Assembly: GCF_002954585.1 (NCBI RefSeq)
Contig: NZ_MSCI01000002.1
Span: 1,156,089-1,220,088, forward strand
Source: Vibrio chagasii
Lineage (GTDB): Bacteria > Pseudomonadota > Gammaproteobacteria > Enterobacterales > Vibrionaceae
DNA length: 64,000 nucleotides
Reading direction: 5' to 3'
Part shown: one piece after another, positions 9,268 to 18,600 of the stretch
Layout: every line of letters starts with the position of its first letter
Position numbering within the stretch: position 1 is the stretch's first letter
Made by a program: the position numbers and the translations under genes
The notes under the pieces: generated by a model
The model's input: the letters and a program-made list of their open reading frames with translations, nothing else
Database searches by the model: none
Told to the model about the DNA's origin: nothing

Positions 9268-9720
9268 ATGAAATTTTCTCCTATTTACGCGGCATTGCTC
9301 ACCAGCTTAGCCAGCATTTCAGCAGCGCATGCTGCTCAACACTCTCAGAACATTGCGGAAGGTTATGGCGCAGACAATATTCCGCCCAACAAGCAGTGTT
9401 TAGATGTCAACCCTAATGGTGCCAGTGCATTTTGTGTTGCGAATTTTAAACCGAAGGGGCTTACCCTAGAGCCTAATCAAAGGGTCACGATCACCACGCC
9501 AGTTTCTTTCCCGGATGGTGTATGGTTCGGAGAGCAAGCGCCAAGCAATGTGGTGATTCGTGGCTCTGATGGGCACAATTCTACCTGTTCAAGCTTAGGA
9601 GATAGCCAGTGGTCGTGCTTGATGCCTGAGTCTGGTTACCACAGCACAGGTGTTCAGATAGAACTGTGGGTGGCCAGTGGCGTGCGCAACAAGTGGGGCG
9701 GCAACCTCACCATCGATGAT
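9268..9720 (+). repeat. Direct repeat, copy 2 (about 450 bp), paired with 8261-8713
   Basis: Gap-free partner of the repeat at 8261. By hand count about 16 codons encode different residues and about 9 differ silently; many of the replaced codons carry two or three base changes. Confidence 0.93.
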
Positions 9721-11862
9721 TTGATCCCTGATGCGCCTGCAATTGAAAACGCATCCGCGACATTTGTACCGGCAAAAGGTGAAAACCTGACCCGAGATGG
9801 CAAAATGTGGCTAGCGACCCAAACGCCAATCAATGTCAAGTTAGACTTTGATTTGGTTAACGGCAGCACAAACAGTTTTGCTAACCAACCTATTCGAGTG
9901 CTACTGCAAAAAACGGTCGGTACTGGCGAAGACAACACCACAACAGAGTGGGTAACGCTATCAGGCCAAAGTCAAAGCATCAACAGTGGCCACAACACCA
10001 TCACGGGTCAGGTTATTCCTTCGCAAGGTTGGGATTCAGCGGCGTTCTACACGGTATCGATGGGTTATAAGCTGAACGACAAAGAGGAGATTCTTTTTGA
10101 TGATACGCAAAGTCCTACTTCAATGACAGGCCAGGGCGCTTACTTGAGTGCATCGCCTATGCGTATTGTTGATTCTAACAACCCAGACAGCACCTGTGTG
10201 TTGACACCAAACACACCAGAGTCGTGCGACTTTATTGCAAACGGTAGTGGTGTAAAACTGACGGGCCTTAATGTATGGCAAGATGATGACAACCGACAAA
10301 GTATTCAAGCGGGCACTCAAACTAAAACGTTACAAGGCGGCCACGTAACAAACGACGTCGCGTTTGATCTTCAAACCACAGGCAAACAGACGTTTACTTG
10401 GAACAACGTTTCTACGGTTGTGACGTACAACACTGATGCCAGCCAAATTGTGCTTGCCGATGCTGATGCAACGAACGATGTGGTTTACGACAACGCATAC
10501 ATCAACGGTGCTGTTACTAAGGTAACAAACAAAGGTAACCGAAATGGCAACCGTGAAGCGCGTAATACTGGTATTCAAGTGTCACTTGATACAATGGATC
10601 ACAGTGCGATTTCAGGTTTGGAAAGTGTTACTTGGTCGGCAGAGTATCCTCTGGTTGAGTTTGTGAAGGTATACGCTCCCGAGCTACCAAGCCTAGTAGA
10701 AGAAGGTTTGAAACTGGTAGAGAAGGCAATCAATGGCACTATCTTAGCGAACTCTGTTGAGTTCTCTGAAGATGGTCAATTCTACTTAGATGTTGCTTCT
10801 CTTAACGATGGTATTACAGACGCAATTGCAAACTTAGGCAGTCAGTATGACCAGTACTTCCCACGTTTTGCAAACGTTGTACTCCCACTGGACCTTGTCG
10901 CGCATTACCGTGTACACGGTGTTGATAAGGTGAAGTCAAAACGCTTCAATATTGCGATTGGTGACCGAGGTAAGCGTATTGTTAACTTCGATAGCAATGG
11001 TAACGTACAGTGTTTGACCAATGTTGGCGGTAAGTTTGCTTTCCAAGATTGTGATACATCACAAGCGGTAAATGAAAATACCGACCCTAATGTGCTGTTT
11101 AAATTTGTACCAGCGGCGCCAGGCACCATCACACACCCGACGAATGTATTCCAAGTTCGCCCAGCGAGCGATGATACACAGTGTTTAACGGTAAATGGTT
11201 ACAGCAGTTACAATGTGGTTAGCCAAGGATGTAATGTAGACGCTGGTGTATCTCAATTGTTCTCTTTTAAAGCGCAATCTGATAACCACCTAGAAGAATC
11301 TATTGTTGCTTCAGGCAATACTGCAGAGATGACAATTTCTTCATTGTGGAATGGCCGTGTCTTTGACCGCAGTGGCGGTGGTGCTGGTGGTAGTCAATGG
11401 GGGGATTTGATTGTTTACCCGAAAAATGGGGACAAGGGTTCAATGAACCAACACATGTTTGTTTCTCGTTTCGGTATTCAAAATGAAGCGAACCGACCAC
11501 AAACTGTGCCAGTAGATTTAACAATGAGATGTCAAACGGGTGGCTCATTCCTGAATTACTGGAGCCGTATCCAGCTGACCGCGACCAACAAGTCAGATTA
11601 CGACGCGTATGTTCGTGTTAACTGGAATGAACGTTGGGAACTGGTTCGAGCGGGTACAACTCGAATGGTCGATAACCGTTTAATGTCTATGCCAGTGGCT
11701 TTCGATCAGGTGTATCGTTTCTTCCCAGAGTTTAACCCACACAATGCATTCTTCTCTCTACCAGCGAATGAAACGAAGTGTGAAGCGGGAATGGGCCGAC
11801 CAAATCTTGATTTCACTGAGACGAAGAAAGGCTACAACGCTTGGACAGTCGCTCCTGAATAA
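9268..11862 (+). CDS. Large exported protein with lectin-like (ricin-B-type) segment
   Basis: An 864-residue secreted protein with the same signal peptide and N-terminal domain (to about residue 155) as the preceding gene. Residues 160-560 are beta-rich with no family I can name. Residues about 575-665 contain two repeats of the kind found in ricin-B beta-trefoils: NVQCLTN...FQDC and DTQCLTV...SQGC, each followed by a hydrophobic F-x-F strand; this suggests carbohydrate binding. The last 190 residues include a GGGAGGSQWGDL turn and a tryptophan-rich segment (YWSRIQL, WNERWEL). There is no clear catalytic site. It precedes a secreted esterase and ends at a strong terminator. A surface or secreted sugar-binding protein or toxin-like factor is possible; function unproven. 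Confidence 0.78.
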   Translation: MKFSPIYAALLTSLASISAAHAAQHSQNIAEGYGADNIPPNKQCLDVNPNGASAFCVANFKPKGLTLEPNQRVTITTPVSFPDGVWFGEQAPSNVVIRGSDGHNSTCSSLGDSQWSCLMPESGYHSTGVQIELWVASGVRNKWGGNLTIDDLIPDAPAIENASATFVPAKGENLTRDGKMWLATQTPINVKLDFDLVNGSTNSFANQPIRVLLQKTVGTGEDNTTTEWVTLSGQSQSINSGHNTITGQVIPSQGWDSAAFYTVSMGYKLNDKEEILFDDTQSPTSMTGQGAYLSASPMRIVDSNNPDSTCVLTPNTPESCDFIANGSGVKLTGLNVWQDDDNRQSIQAGTQTKTLQGGHVTNDVAFDLQTTGKQTFTWNNVSTVVTYNTDASQIVLADADATNDVVYDNAYINGAVTKVTNKGNRNGNREARNTGIQVSLDTMDHSAISGLESVTWSAEYPLVEFVKVYAPELPSLVEEGLKLVEKAINGTILANSVEFSEDGQFYLDVASLNDGITDAIANLGSQYDQYFPRFANVVLPLDLVAHYRVHGVDKVKSKRFNIAIGDRGKRIVNFDSNGNVQCLTNVGGKFAFQDCDTSQAVNENTDPNVLFKFVPAAPGTITHPTNVFQVRPASDDTQCLTVNGYSSYNVVSQGCNVDAGVSQLFSFKAQSDNHLEESIVASGNTAEMTISSLWNGRVFDRSGGGAGGSQWGDLIVYPKNGDKGSMNQHMFVSRFGIQNEANRPQTVPVDLTMRCQTGGSFLNYWSRIQLTATNKSDYDAYVRVNWNERWELVRAGTTRMVDNRLMSMPVAFDQVYRFFPEFNPHNAFFSLPANETKCEAGMGRPNLDFTETKKGYNAWTVAPE

Positions 11863-11878
11863 TAGTTTGTAAGCATAG

Positions 11879-11910
11879 GGAGCAAGGTGACAAACCTTGC
11901 TCCTTTTTTT
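11879..11910 (+). terminator. Rho-independent terminator after the 9268 gene
   Basis: A 10-bp perfect stem (GGAGCAAGGT / ACCTTGCTCC) with a short loop and seven T residues, 17 bases after the stop codon. Confidence 0.95.
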
Positions 11911-11942
11911 CGATTTTTACAAATAACACTGATTCTCTATTT

Positions 11943-13589
11943 ATGAGTAAACCGATGAAAAGTACGTTATCAATCTCGATTGCAGGCGCCGTTCTAGCGT
12001 TAAGCAACCAAGCCATTGCTGCACCCAATGTGGATGTTGAAGGGGCGACACTACAAGGCCTAGCACATTCGCCGGTGGGCTATTCATCACAAGTTGATGC
12101 GTTTATGGGCCTAAAATATGCTTCAGCAGAACGCTTTCAGGCACCCAAGCTTAATCACTTTGAAGCTGGCGTTCATTATGATGCGACTTCTGCAGGGGAT
12201 ATCTGCCCGCAAATACCTCACACAATGGAAGCGAACGGCGTAGTACAAGAAACACAAAGTGAAGACTGTTTAAATGCGAACGTTTGGCGCCCATCAGGTG
12301 TTGAACAAGACGAAAAGCTGCCCGTTTATGTGTTCATTCATGGCGGTGCATTTGAGCTTGGCTCTAGCACGGTCAAGCAGTTTGATGGCGCGAAGCTTGT
12401 TGCTAAAAATGCAGATGAGGGCAACCCGTTTATTTTAGTTAGCATGAATTACCGTTTGGGTATTTTTGGCAGCTACTACAGTGAACAACACTCTGGTAAC
12501 TACGGAATCCAAGACCAGAAGGCAGCGTTGCAGTGGATTCATGCCAATATCGATAGTTTTGGTGGCGATGCCGACAATATTACTCTGTTTGGCGAAAGTG
12601 CAGGTGCGATGTCGATTGGCATCCAATTAATGGATGAGCAACAAAACTCTCACCTGTACCAACGTGCCATCATGGACAGTAACCCATATGGTGTTAAGTA
12701 CAAAGATGCCGAGTCAGCGAAATGGGTAGCGGGTATTGTTCAAGATAAGCTTGGAAAGGACAAAGACATTACTAGCGTGCCTTTTGAAGAGATCGTGGAT
12801 GTTCAGGTTCAAATGAAAGCTGTAGCAACGCAGCTGAATAGCTTGACCAGCATTACCCCTAAAACAGCGGGTCTGTTATCTTGGGCACCCTATGTCGATG
12901 GAGAGACTGTCCCGTATCAGCCGAGTGAACTAAAGTCAGTAGATGGTGTTAATGTGACTCTGGGTTTCAACCAAGATGAGTCGAATATCTTTGTTGCGCC
13001 GTTTGATGCGCTTCTTGATTTACCAGGCAGTTATAATTCATTGATCGATCTGTTTTTCGGTGCAGATAAGGGTTCTAAGCTACGTGAGATTCCAGAGTTC
13101 AAATTAAGCTTCTGGAATAGTACGGCAGCAAAGCGTAAAGCCAATGCCCGCAAATTAATGAATCAAGTGCTGTTTGCTTGTCCATCTCAACAGGTTGCGC
13201 AAAACTTGGCTGCAGGTGGTTCGAATACGGCGCTATACCAGTTCAACTATCAACCTGACTTTAGCCTGTGGCCCGACTACTACGTAGAGAGCTTTGCCAA
13301 AACGTGTAAGCCATCTGAGAGTTCATGCCATGGTGCAGAACTTTCTTTTATTTTCGGTAATGAGGTGAATGCAGTATCTGGACCTACTGAATTTTCTAAT
13401 AAGGACAAGTCTGTTAAAGATGATCTTATGTCACAGTGGTTACAAAACTCTACATTCACACCATACGCTTTAGAAAAAGACAATGTGACAGTCTTCAACA
13501 CTAACGGTGAGTTTGTTACGGAAAATGATTGGGACAACACGCTGAATTCCAGCTTATGTGAACAAGTAAACCAAGTGATGGCTTTGTAA
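11943..13589 (+). CDS. Secreted type-B carboxylesterase
   Basis: A 548-residue alpha/beta hydrolase of the cholinesterase/carboxylesterase family, expected to hydrolyse carboxylic esters outside the cytoplasm. The signal peptide ends near QAIAA. The nucleophile elbow GESAGAM places Ser219; Glu346 (FNQDESN) and His463 (SCHGAE) complete the triad at normal spacing. The oxyanion-hole segment HGGAF lies near residue 133, and EDCLNANVW is the family's second signature. Cysteines form the usual pairs. It starts 33 bases after a strong terminator, so it likely has its own promoter. ATG 11955 is an alternative start four codons in; neither has a strong ribosome site. The substrate cannot be told from sequence. 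Confidence 0.92.
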   Translation: MSKPMKSTLSISIAGAVLALSNQAIAAPNVDVEGATLQGLAHSPVGYSSQVDAFMGLKYASAERFQAPKLNHFEAGVHYDATSAGDICPQIPHTMEANGVVQETQSEDCLNANVWRPSGVEQDEKLPVYVFIHGGAFELGSSTVKQFDGAKLVAKNADEGNPFILVSMNYRLGIFGSYYSEQHSGNYGIQDQKAALQWIHANIDSFGGDADNITLFGESAGAMSIGIQLMDEQQNSHLYQRAIMDSNPYGVKYKDAESAKWVAGIVQDKLGKDKDITSVPFEEIVDVQVQMKAVATQLNSLTSITPKTAGLLSWAPYVDGETVPYQPSELKSVDGVNVTLGFNQDESNIFVAPFDALLDLPGSYNSLIDLFFGADKGSKLREIPEFKLSFWNSTAAKRKANARKLMNQVLFACPSQQVAQNLAAGGSNTALYQFNYQPDFSLWPDYYVESFAKTCKPSESSCHGAELSFIFGNEVNAVSGPTEFSNKDKSVKDDLMSQWLQNSTFTPYALEKDNVTVFNTNGEFVTENDWDNTLNSSLCEQVNQVMAL

Positions 13590-13923
13590 CCCTAATACAC
13601 AAGCATAAACCAAAACCCTGACCACTATTATTCTAAATTATTTGTTAGTTAAATGGTTAGGTATCAATCAAAAAGCCACAGTTTATGTATAAAACTGTGG
13701 CTTTTTTATTTTCTTAGTAAATTGAATAAATTTTAGGTCAAATAGTAAACGTTTTTCCTCTATTTTTGCGTAGTGGTAGGGGGTAATTAAATCCTTTCCA
13801 GGATTCATTTCAATTCTGATTGGGCGACTGTGTTTATCAAGTTGCTTACTAGGTATAATTGTTCTGTGATTACAATCGATGTGATTTTATGAATCTAAAT
13901 GCTTTAATGAGGTTTTTCTATCA
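13590..13923. other. Intergenic region before the ToxR-like regulator
   Basis: Apart from the terminator at 13670-13707 this region is AT-rich and holds no supported gene. It must contain the promoter of the 13924 regulator. Confidence 0.5.
13670..13707 (+). terminator. Rho-independent terminator after the esterase
   Basis: Stem AAAAAGCCACAGTTT pairs with AAACTGTGGCTTTTT around a small loop, with a T run after it. Confidence 0.93.
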
Positions 13924-14703
13924 ATGAATGTAGAATTTGATAGTGGGAAAAATAAAATAACTTATCGAGAAAAGGAATTACTGCTCAATAATAACGAGTT
14001 TAAATTAGCTATTCTTTTATTGGAAAAGCAAGGAGAAATGGTCGAAAAGTCGACCATATTAGATACAGTTTGGAAGAACAAGGTGGTGACTGAGGGGTCG
14101 ATAAAACGAAGTATTTCGCTTTTGAGAAAGGCCTTTTATGATCTAGAGGCGAACGTTGAAATCAGGGCATTCCGTGGTGTTGGTTACAGTATAAGCACTA
14201 AACTGAATGTGTTTATCGATAACACACTGATAAGCTTAGACTCTGAAGAGCCAGAACTTGAAAAGAGCGAGCTCTTATATCAGGGGATTACAAGCAAGAT
14301 ATCAACCAAGGCAAAACCTATTTTAACGCTCTTAATTAGTTTAAATCTTGCTATTGGTGGTTACTTTTTGTACCAGGATTTTGCTTACTCAGGTTTGTCC
14401 CAGATCTCCCCATATATGAAAGATTCTTTTATATCTTCTGATTACCATTTAAAGGTCTTGGAGAGTCGGACCGGTAATAATATCAACCTGATTACTTTAA
14501 GGGATCATACTGCGCCGAAGCCGTTATTGAACCTTATTAGCCAGCTGAATACCGATATGACGCTATTTTATCAAGTTGACGGTAAGAAGGTCTACTTCGC
14601 CTATGCCCTAGAAGATGTATCGCAAAACTCTTATGCTAATAACTATATAATCTCAGTTCACTCTCAAAATGAAAAAATTAAAAATATCCTTGAAAAGTTT
14701 TAA
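13924..14703 (+). CDS. ToxR/CadC-like membrane-anchored winged-helix regulator
   Basis: A 259-residue transcriptional regulator. Residues about 5-92 form an OmpR/PhoB-type winged helix without a receiver domain; the recognition region reads ILDTVWKN...GSIKRSISLLRKAF and the wing ends with the typical RAFRGVGYS. One membrane helix at 131-150 puts the last 110 residues in the periplasm, as in ToxR and CadC. The periplasmic part has no cysteines and no family I recognise. The next gene overlaps its last 35 bases, like toxR-toxS pairs. Both genes are richer in A+T than their neighbours, which fits transfer. Targets are unknown; the secreted esterase and surface genes upstream are possible. Confidence 0.85.
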   Translation: MNVEFDSGKNKITYREKELLLNNNEFKLAILLLEKQGEMVEKSTILDTVWKNKVVTEGSIKRSISLLRKAFYDLEANVEIRAFRGVGYSISTKLNVFIDNTLISLDSEEPELEKSELLYQGITSKISTKAKPILTLLISLNLAIGGYFLYQDFAYSGLSQISPYMKDSFISSDYHLKVLESRTGNNINLITLRDHTAPKPLLNLISQLNTDMTLFYQVDGKKVYFAYALEDVSQNSYANNYIISVHSQNEKIKNILEKF

Positions 14704-15211
14704 TAAGTATCACTTTTTCTTTCTGTTAAGTTTAGTTTTTATGCTTTTTTCTTTTATTAGGCATTATACGCATCAGAATCGTCACAACTTAAGCTTTGTC
14801 TACAACTATAAACAGTACGTTGAAAGAAAGAACGGGCTCAAACTAAAGACATTAAGCTCGACCAATTTTACTGATGAGCACTTTTCCATCATGTCTTACT
14901 CTTTTTCGAATAACGGTGATGGGGTGTTGTTTACTTCTGAAGCGCAAGTGGTTGAGAGGCATAAAAACGTTTTCGAGTACTGTCTATATGATTCTGAGGT
15001 GGAGGACTTTACTGAACATAAAACCGATCCTCACTTTGAAGAGTTGTTTTTCACGGCATCTGACATCGTAATGAAAACACGAACCCGAGATGTGAGTAGT
15101 AGTGCCGTGAATTACTTTAGCCAACACATCGTACTTATCAAAGGGGGAATATTTGAGTTCCCAACGTTGGTATCGCGTTCTCGCAGTCAACAATACGTGC
15201 CAATAACCTGA
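14669..15211 (+). CDS. Small single-pass membrane protein, likely partner of the ToxR-like regulator
   Basis: A 180-residue protein with a short basic cytoplasmic N-terminus, one membrane helix (about 16-31, rich in Phe and Leu) and a periplasmic domain of about 145 residues. It overlaps the regulator gene by 35 bases, so the two are translationally linked. Size, topology and position match the ToxS/TcpH class of effector proteins that stabilise ToxR-type regulators, but I see no sequence motif that proves kinship. The coding region is AT-rich. No clear ribosome site precedes the chosen ATG, which is common for coupled genes. Confidence 0.65.
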   Translation: MKKLKISLKSFNKYHFFFLLSLVFMLFSFIRHYTHQNRHNLSFVYNYKQYVERKNGLKLKTLSSTNFTDEHFSIMSYSFSNNGDGVLFTSEAQVVERHKNVFEYCLYDSEVEDFTEHKTDPHFEELFFTASDIVMKTRTRDVSSSAVNYFSQHIVLIKGGIFEFPTLVSRSRSQQYVPIT

Positions 15212-15410
15212 TTCAAACGAGTAGACCGTTAATGTCAGAAATCAAAAAGCGTGTAAAACGGTAAATTTCCATACGTACTGTTTCGTCCCATATACTTTCA
15301 CTTGACTCGTAGCGCTGGTAATACACTAATACCCCATCGGGTTCTGCTAAAGATAATTCACCAATCCAACCTCATATTGTTCAGTTTTTCTGCGTCATAC
15401 CTTAGTCTAA

Positions 15411-15498
15411 ATTGTCGACAATTATCTTGATTGTCGACAATTTGATCGTGTATTTTATGTTCATGTTGTTAAATTGTTGACAGTTTTGGTTCGACAAT
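15411..15498. promoter_or_regulatory. Repeated palindromic operators upstream of the GntR-type regulator
   Basis: The perfect palindrome ATTGTCGACAAT occurs at 15411-15422 and again at 15430-15441, centres 19 bases apart. A degenerate third copy (ATTGTTGACAGT) lies at 15473-15484 and a half site TTCGACAAT at 15490-15498, just before the coding start. FCD-type GntR regulators bind such short palindromes, so this is most likely the autoregulatory and operon operator of the gene at 15504/15519. Confidence 0.8.
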
Positions 15499-15518
15499 GA
15501 GAAGTGAGCAGAGTGAAG

Positions 15519-16238
15519 ATGAATACTGCGACAAAAGATCTTGCCTTAAGCGCTAACATAAAAACGCGTGTTGGTGACAAAGAAAATACCAAGTCAGAAA
15601 GCCTGACGGAATACTTGGTTGAAGCGATAGTCAGCGGTGACTTAGCTCCGGGCAGCAAGATCTCTGAACCCGAGTTAGCTAAACGCTTTGAGGTAAGTCG
15701 AGGCCCATTGCGCGAAGCGATTATGCGTGTCGAAGGGTTAGGGCTGATTGAGCGAATTCCTCATGTTGGCGCCCGAGTGATTACCTTTTCTGCTGACAAG
15801 CTACTTGAGCTTTACGCGGTTCGTGAGGCTCTAGAAGGCATGGCTGCAAGGCTAGCAGCAAGACACATCACACAAGAAGAGCTTATCGGGCTTGAAGGAT
15901 TATTGTCGACACACTCAAAACATATCGATGAAGTAGAGGGTTCTTCCTACTTTCATCAACACGGCGATTTCGATTTCCATTATCGAATCATAAAAGCCAG
16001 CCGCAACAGCAAACTTATTTCTCTACTGTGTGATGAGCTTTACCACTTGTTACGCATGTATCGCTATCAATCACCTAGAGCGCAGTCTCGACCAAAAGAG
16101 GCGCTTGATGAACATAAATATATCCTACAAGCAATCCGTAACCGTGATGAAGAGCTAGCAGAAATGCTGATGCGTCGACACATATCCGGTAGTCGTCTGC
16201 TTATCGAACAACAAATTCAATCCAAAGGTGTGGATTAA
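15519..16238 (+). CDS. GntR/FadR-family (FCD) regulator of the methylcitrate operon
   Basis: A 239-residue repressor-type regulator. Residues about 25-95 form the GntR winged helix (SEPELAKRFEVSRGP-LREA), and the rest is an all-helical FCD ligand domain with the usual metal-binding Asp/His positions (for example HGDFDFHYRI). It stands directly upstream of prpB in the same direction, and its promoter holds two perfect and two partial palindromes. In Vibrio and Shewanella a GntR-type protein, not the sigma-54 activator PrpR, is thought to control propionate genes; the ligand is likely 2-methylcitrate or 2-methylisocitrate. The GTG at 15504 is an alternative start five codons upstream. Confidence 0.9.
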   Translation: MNTATKDLALSANIKTRVGDKENTKSESLTEYLVEAIVSGDLAPGSKISEPELAKRFEVSRGPLREAIMRVEGLGLIERIPHVGARVITFSADKLLELYAVREALEGMAARLAARHITQEELIGLEGLLSTHSKHIDEVEGSSYFHQHGDFDFHYRIIKASRNSKLISLLCDELYHLLRMYRYQSPRAQSRPKEALDEHKYILQAIRNRDEELAEMLMRRHISGSRLLIEQQIQSKGVD

Positions 16239-16275
16239 AAACTTACAAAATCAACATTAAACAGGGAGCGTCATT

Positions 16276-17172
16276 ATGAAGTTATCAGCAGGAGCGAAGT
16301 TCCGCCAAGCTGTGCAAGACAATGATCCACTGCAGATCGTCGGCACGGTAAATCCGTATTGCGCGATGATGGCAAAGAACTTAGGTCATCAGGCTATCTA
16401 CTTGTCTGGTGGAGGTATCGCCAATGCGTCTTACGGTTTGCCTGATCTGGGTATTACCACATTGAACGATGTGTTGGTCGATGTGGAACGCATTACCAAC
16501 GCGTGTGATTTACCTTTGCTGGTGGATATTGATACGGGATTTGGTGGGGCGTTTAATATTGCACGAACCATTCGAGCGATGGAAAAAGCTGGCGCTGCTG
16601 CCATTCACATGGAAGACCAAGTGGCTCAGAAGAGATGTGGTCACCGACCAAATAAAGCGATTGTTAGCCAACAGGAAATGGTCGATCGAGTAAAAGCGGC
16701 AACCGATGCAAGAACTAGTGAGAGCTTTGTGATCATGGCTCGAACCGATGCTTTGGCCGTGGAAGGCATAGACAGTGCGATTGAACGTGCGATTGCGTGT
16801 GTTGAGGCGGGTGCTGACATGATTTTCCCTGAAGCGATGAACCAGCTCGACCAATATGTAAAGTTTTCTGAAGCGCTCAAATCAGCAACAGGTAAGCATG
16901 TGCCAATCTTGGCCAATATCACCGAATTTGGACAAACCCCACTCTACAACTGCAAAGAGCTAGCGCAATCTCATGTCGACATGGTGCTTTATCCACTCAG
17001 TGCATTCCGCGCAATGAACAAAGCGGCGGAGAATGTTTATAAGCACTTGCTAGTTGAAGGTAATCAGGAAGCACTGTTGGATTCAATGCAAACTCGTAAA
17101 GAGCTCTATGAACACCTGAATTACCACGACTACGAGAACAAGCTGGATCAATTGTTTTCGAGTGACGAATAA
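16276..17172 (+). CDS. prpB: 2-Methylisocitrate lyase
   Basis: Splits 2-methylisocitrate into pyruvate and succinate, the last step of the 2-methylcitrate cycle that burns propionyl-CoA. A 298-residue protein of the isocitrate-lyase/PEP-mutase superfamily, of normal PrpB length. The catalytic KRCGH loop places Cys121; the Mg-binding segment DIDTGFGG is near residue 82, and [10 protein letters not shown] is intact. A GGGAG ribosome site precedes ATG. It follows the GntR regulator by 37 bases and starts the enzyme operon prpB-prpC-acnD-prpF. Confidence 0.97.
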   Translation: MKLSAGAKFRQAVQDNDPLQIVGTVNPYCAMMAKNLGHQAIYLSGGGIANASYGLPDLGITTLNDVLVDVERITNACDLPLLVDIDTGFGGAFNIARTIRAMEKAGAAAIHMEDQVAQKRCGHRPNKAIVSQQEMVDRVKAATDARTSESFVIMARTDALAVEGIDSAIERAIACVEAGADMIFPEAMNQLDQYVKFSEALKSATGKHVPILANITEFGQTPLYNCKELAQSHVDMVLYPLSAFRAMNKAAENVYKHLLVEGNQEALLDSMQTRKELYEHLNYHDYENKLDQLFSSDE

Positions 17173-17331
17173 ACACAGTTTCAAACATTAAAACATCAAC
17201 TTAATCCAATAACGTGAATGGTTAGTCAGCCACATCGGGTCCGTGAAATCGAATGAGATAGTTGCGGTCACTGAATATAAATAGTCAGCACCAAAGAGTG
17301 CAGGGCGGCTAACCCAGAAAAGGAGTTCATC

Positions 17332-18522
17332 ATGTCTGTATCTTTGAGTGATAAAGCAACTGTCGATAATGCTTCAGCAGTAAACCAACAAGCAAGCGCA
17401 GCACCAGCGATTGGTGGTGCTGGTCTGCGGGGGCAAAGCGCAGGGTCGACGGCGCTATGTACGGTTGGCAAATTAGGAACGGGTTTAACTTACCGTGGCT
17501 ATGACATAACCGACCTTGCGAATCATGCTCAATTTGAAGAAGTCGCACACCTGCTACTAAGAGGTCATCTACCCAGTGAAAAAGAGTTAGACGACTACAA
17601 AACATTGTTGATTGGTTTACGTGGCTTGCCTCAACCGTTGAAAGCCGCTTTAGAACTTATCCCTGCAGACGCTCACCCTATGGATGTGATGAGAACAGGC
17701 TGCTCAATGTTGGGTAACTTAGAGCAAGAATCTGACTTCTCTGAGCAGCTATCAGCAACTGAACGTATGCTTGCACTTTTCCCTGCCATTATCTGCTATT
17801 GGTATCGCTTTAGTCACGATGGTGTGCGAATTGATACACAGGATCAAAGCGAACCATGTTTGGGTGGCTACTTCTTGAAGATGCTAACGGACAAAGCTCC
17901 GAGTGAACTGCATAAGAAGGTCATGCACTGTTCTCTAACGCTTTACGCAGAGCATGAATTTAATGCTTCTACCTTTGCAGCTCGGGTTTGTGCATCAACA
18001 CTATCGGATATTCATTCGTGTGTAACAGCAGCGATAGGCACATTAAGAGGCCCTCTACATGGCGGTGCGAATGAAGCGGCAATGGAAATGATCCAAGATT
18101 GGAAAACCGCCGATGAAGCTGAAGCGAACATCATGACGATGCTTGCAAACAAAGACAAAATCATGGGCTTCGGTCATGCCATTTATCGTGAGAGTGACCC
18201 ACGCAACGCGCTAATTAAACGTTGGTCAAAAGAGCTAGCACAAGAAGTTGGCGACGAGCAGCTTTACGCGGTATCTGAGCGCGTTGAAGCGGTTATGAAG
18301 CGTGAAAAAGGCTTGTTCTGTAATGCGGACTTCTTCCATGCTTCTGCCTATCACTTCATGGATATTCCTACCAAACTATTTACGCCTATCTTTGTGATGA
18401 GCCGCCTTACAGGCTGGACGGCGCATGTGTTCGAGCAAAGAGAAAACAACCGCATCATTCGTCCAAGTGCAGACTACACCGGGCCAGAGCATCAAGACTG
18501 GCTCCCTATTCATTTACGTTAA
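17332..18522 (+). CDS. prpC: 2-Methylcitrate synthase
   Basis: Condenses propionyl-CoA with oxaloacetate to 2-methylcitrate. A 396-residue citrate-synthase fold; the extra 25 residues at the N-terminus are Ala/Ser-rich. Catalytic histidines lie in PLHGGANEA and GFGHAIYRESDPR, and the aspartate in the NADFFHASAYHF region. The short bacterial form without an NADH-binding domain agrees with PrpC and not with GltA. AAGGAG precedes ATG. The 159-base gap after prpB has no strong terminator, so the operon likely continues. Confidence 0.96.
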   Translation: MSVSLSDKATVDNASAVNQQASAAPAIGGAGLRGQSAGSTALCTVGKLGTGLTYRGYDITDLANHAQFEEVAHLLLRGHLPSEKELDDYKTLLIGLRGLPQPLKAALELIPADAHPMDVMRTGCSMLGNLEQESDFSEQLSATERMLALFPAIICYWYRFSHDGVRIDTQDQSEPCLGGYFLKMLTDKAPSELHKKVMHCSLTLYAEHEFNASTFAARVCASTLSDIHSCVTAAIGTLRGPLHGGANEAAMEMIQDWKTADEAEANIMTMLANKDKIMGFGHAIYRESDPRNALIKRWSKELAQEVGDEQLYAVSERVEAVMKREKGLFCNADFFHASAYHFMDIPTKLFTPIFVMSRLTGWTAHVFEQRENNRIIRPSADYTGPEHQDWLPIHLR

Positions 18523-18600
18523 TCCTTTTGTCTCAAGGCGACTCATATATCGAGTTGTCCTTGAGAGCCAATGAATAGAATTTTAGATAATGGTGGATGT

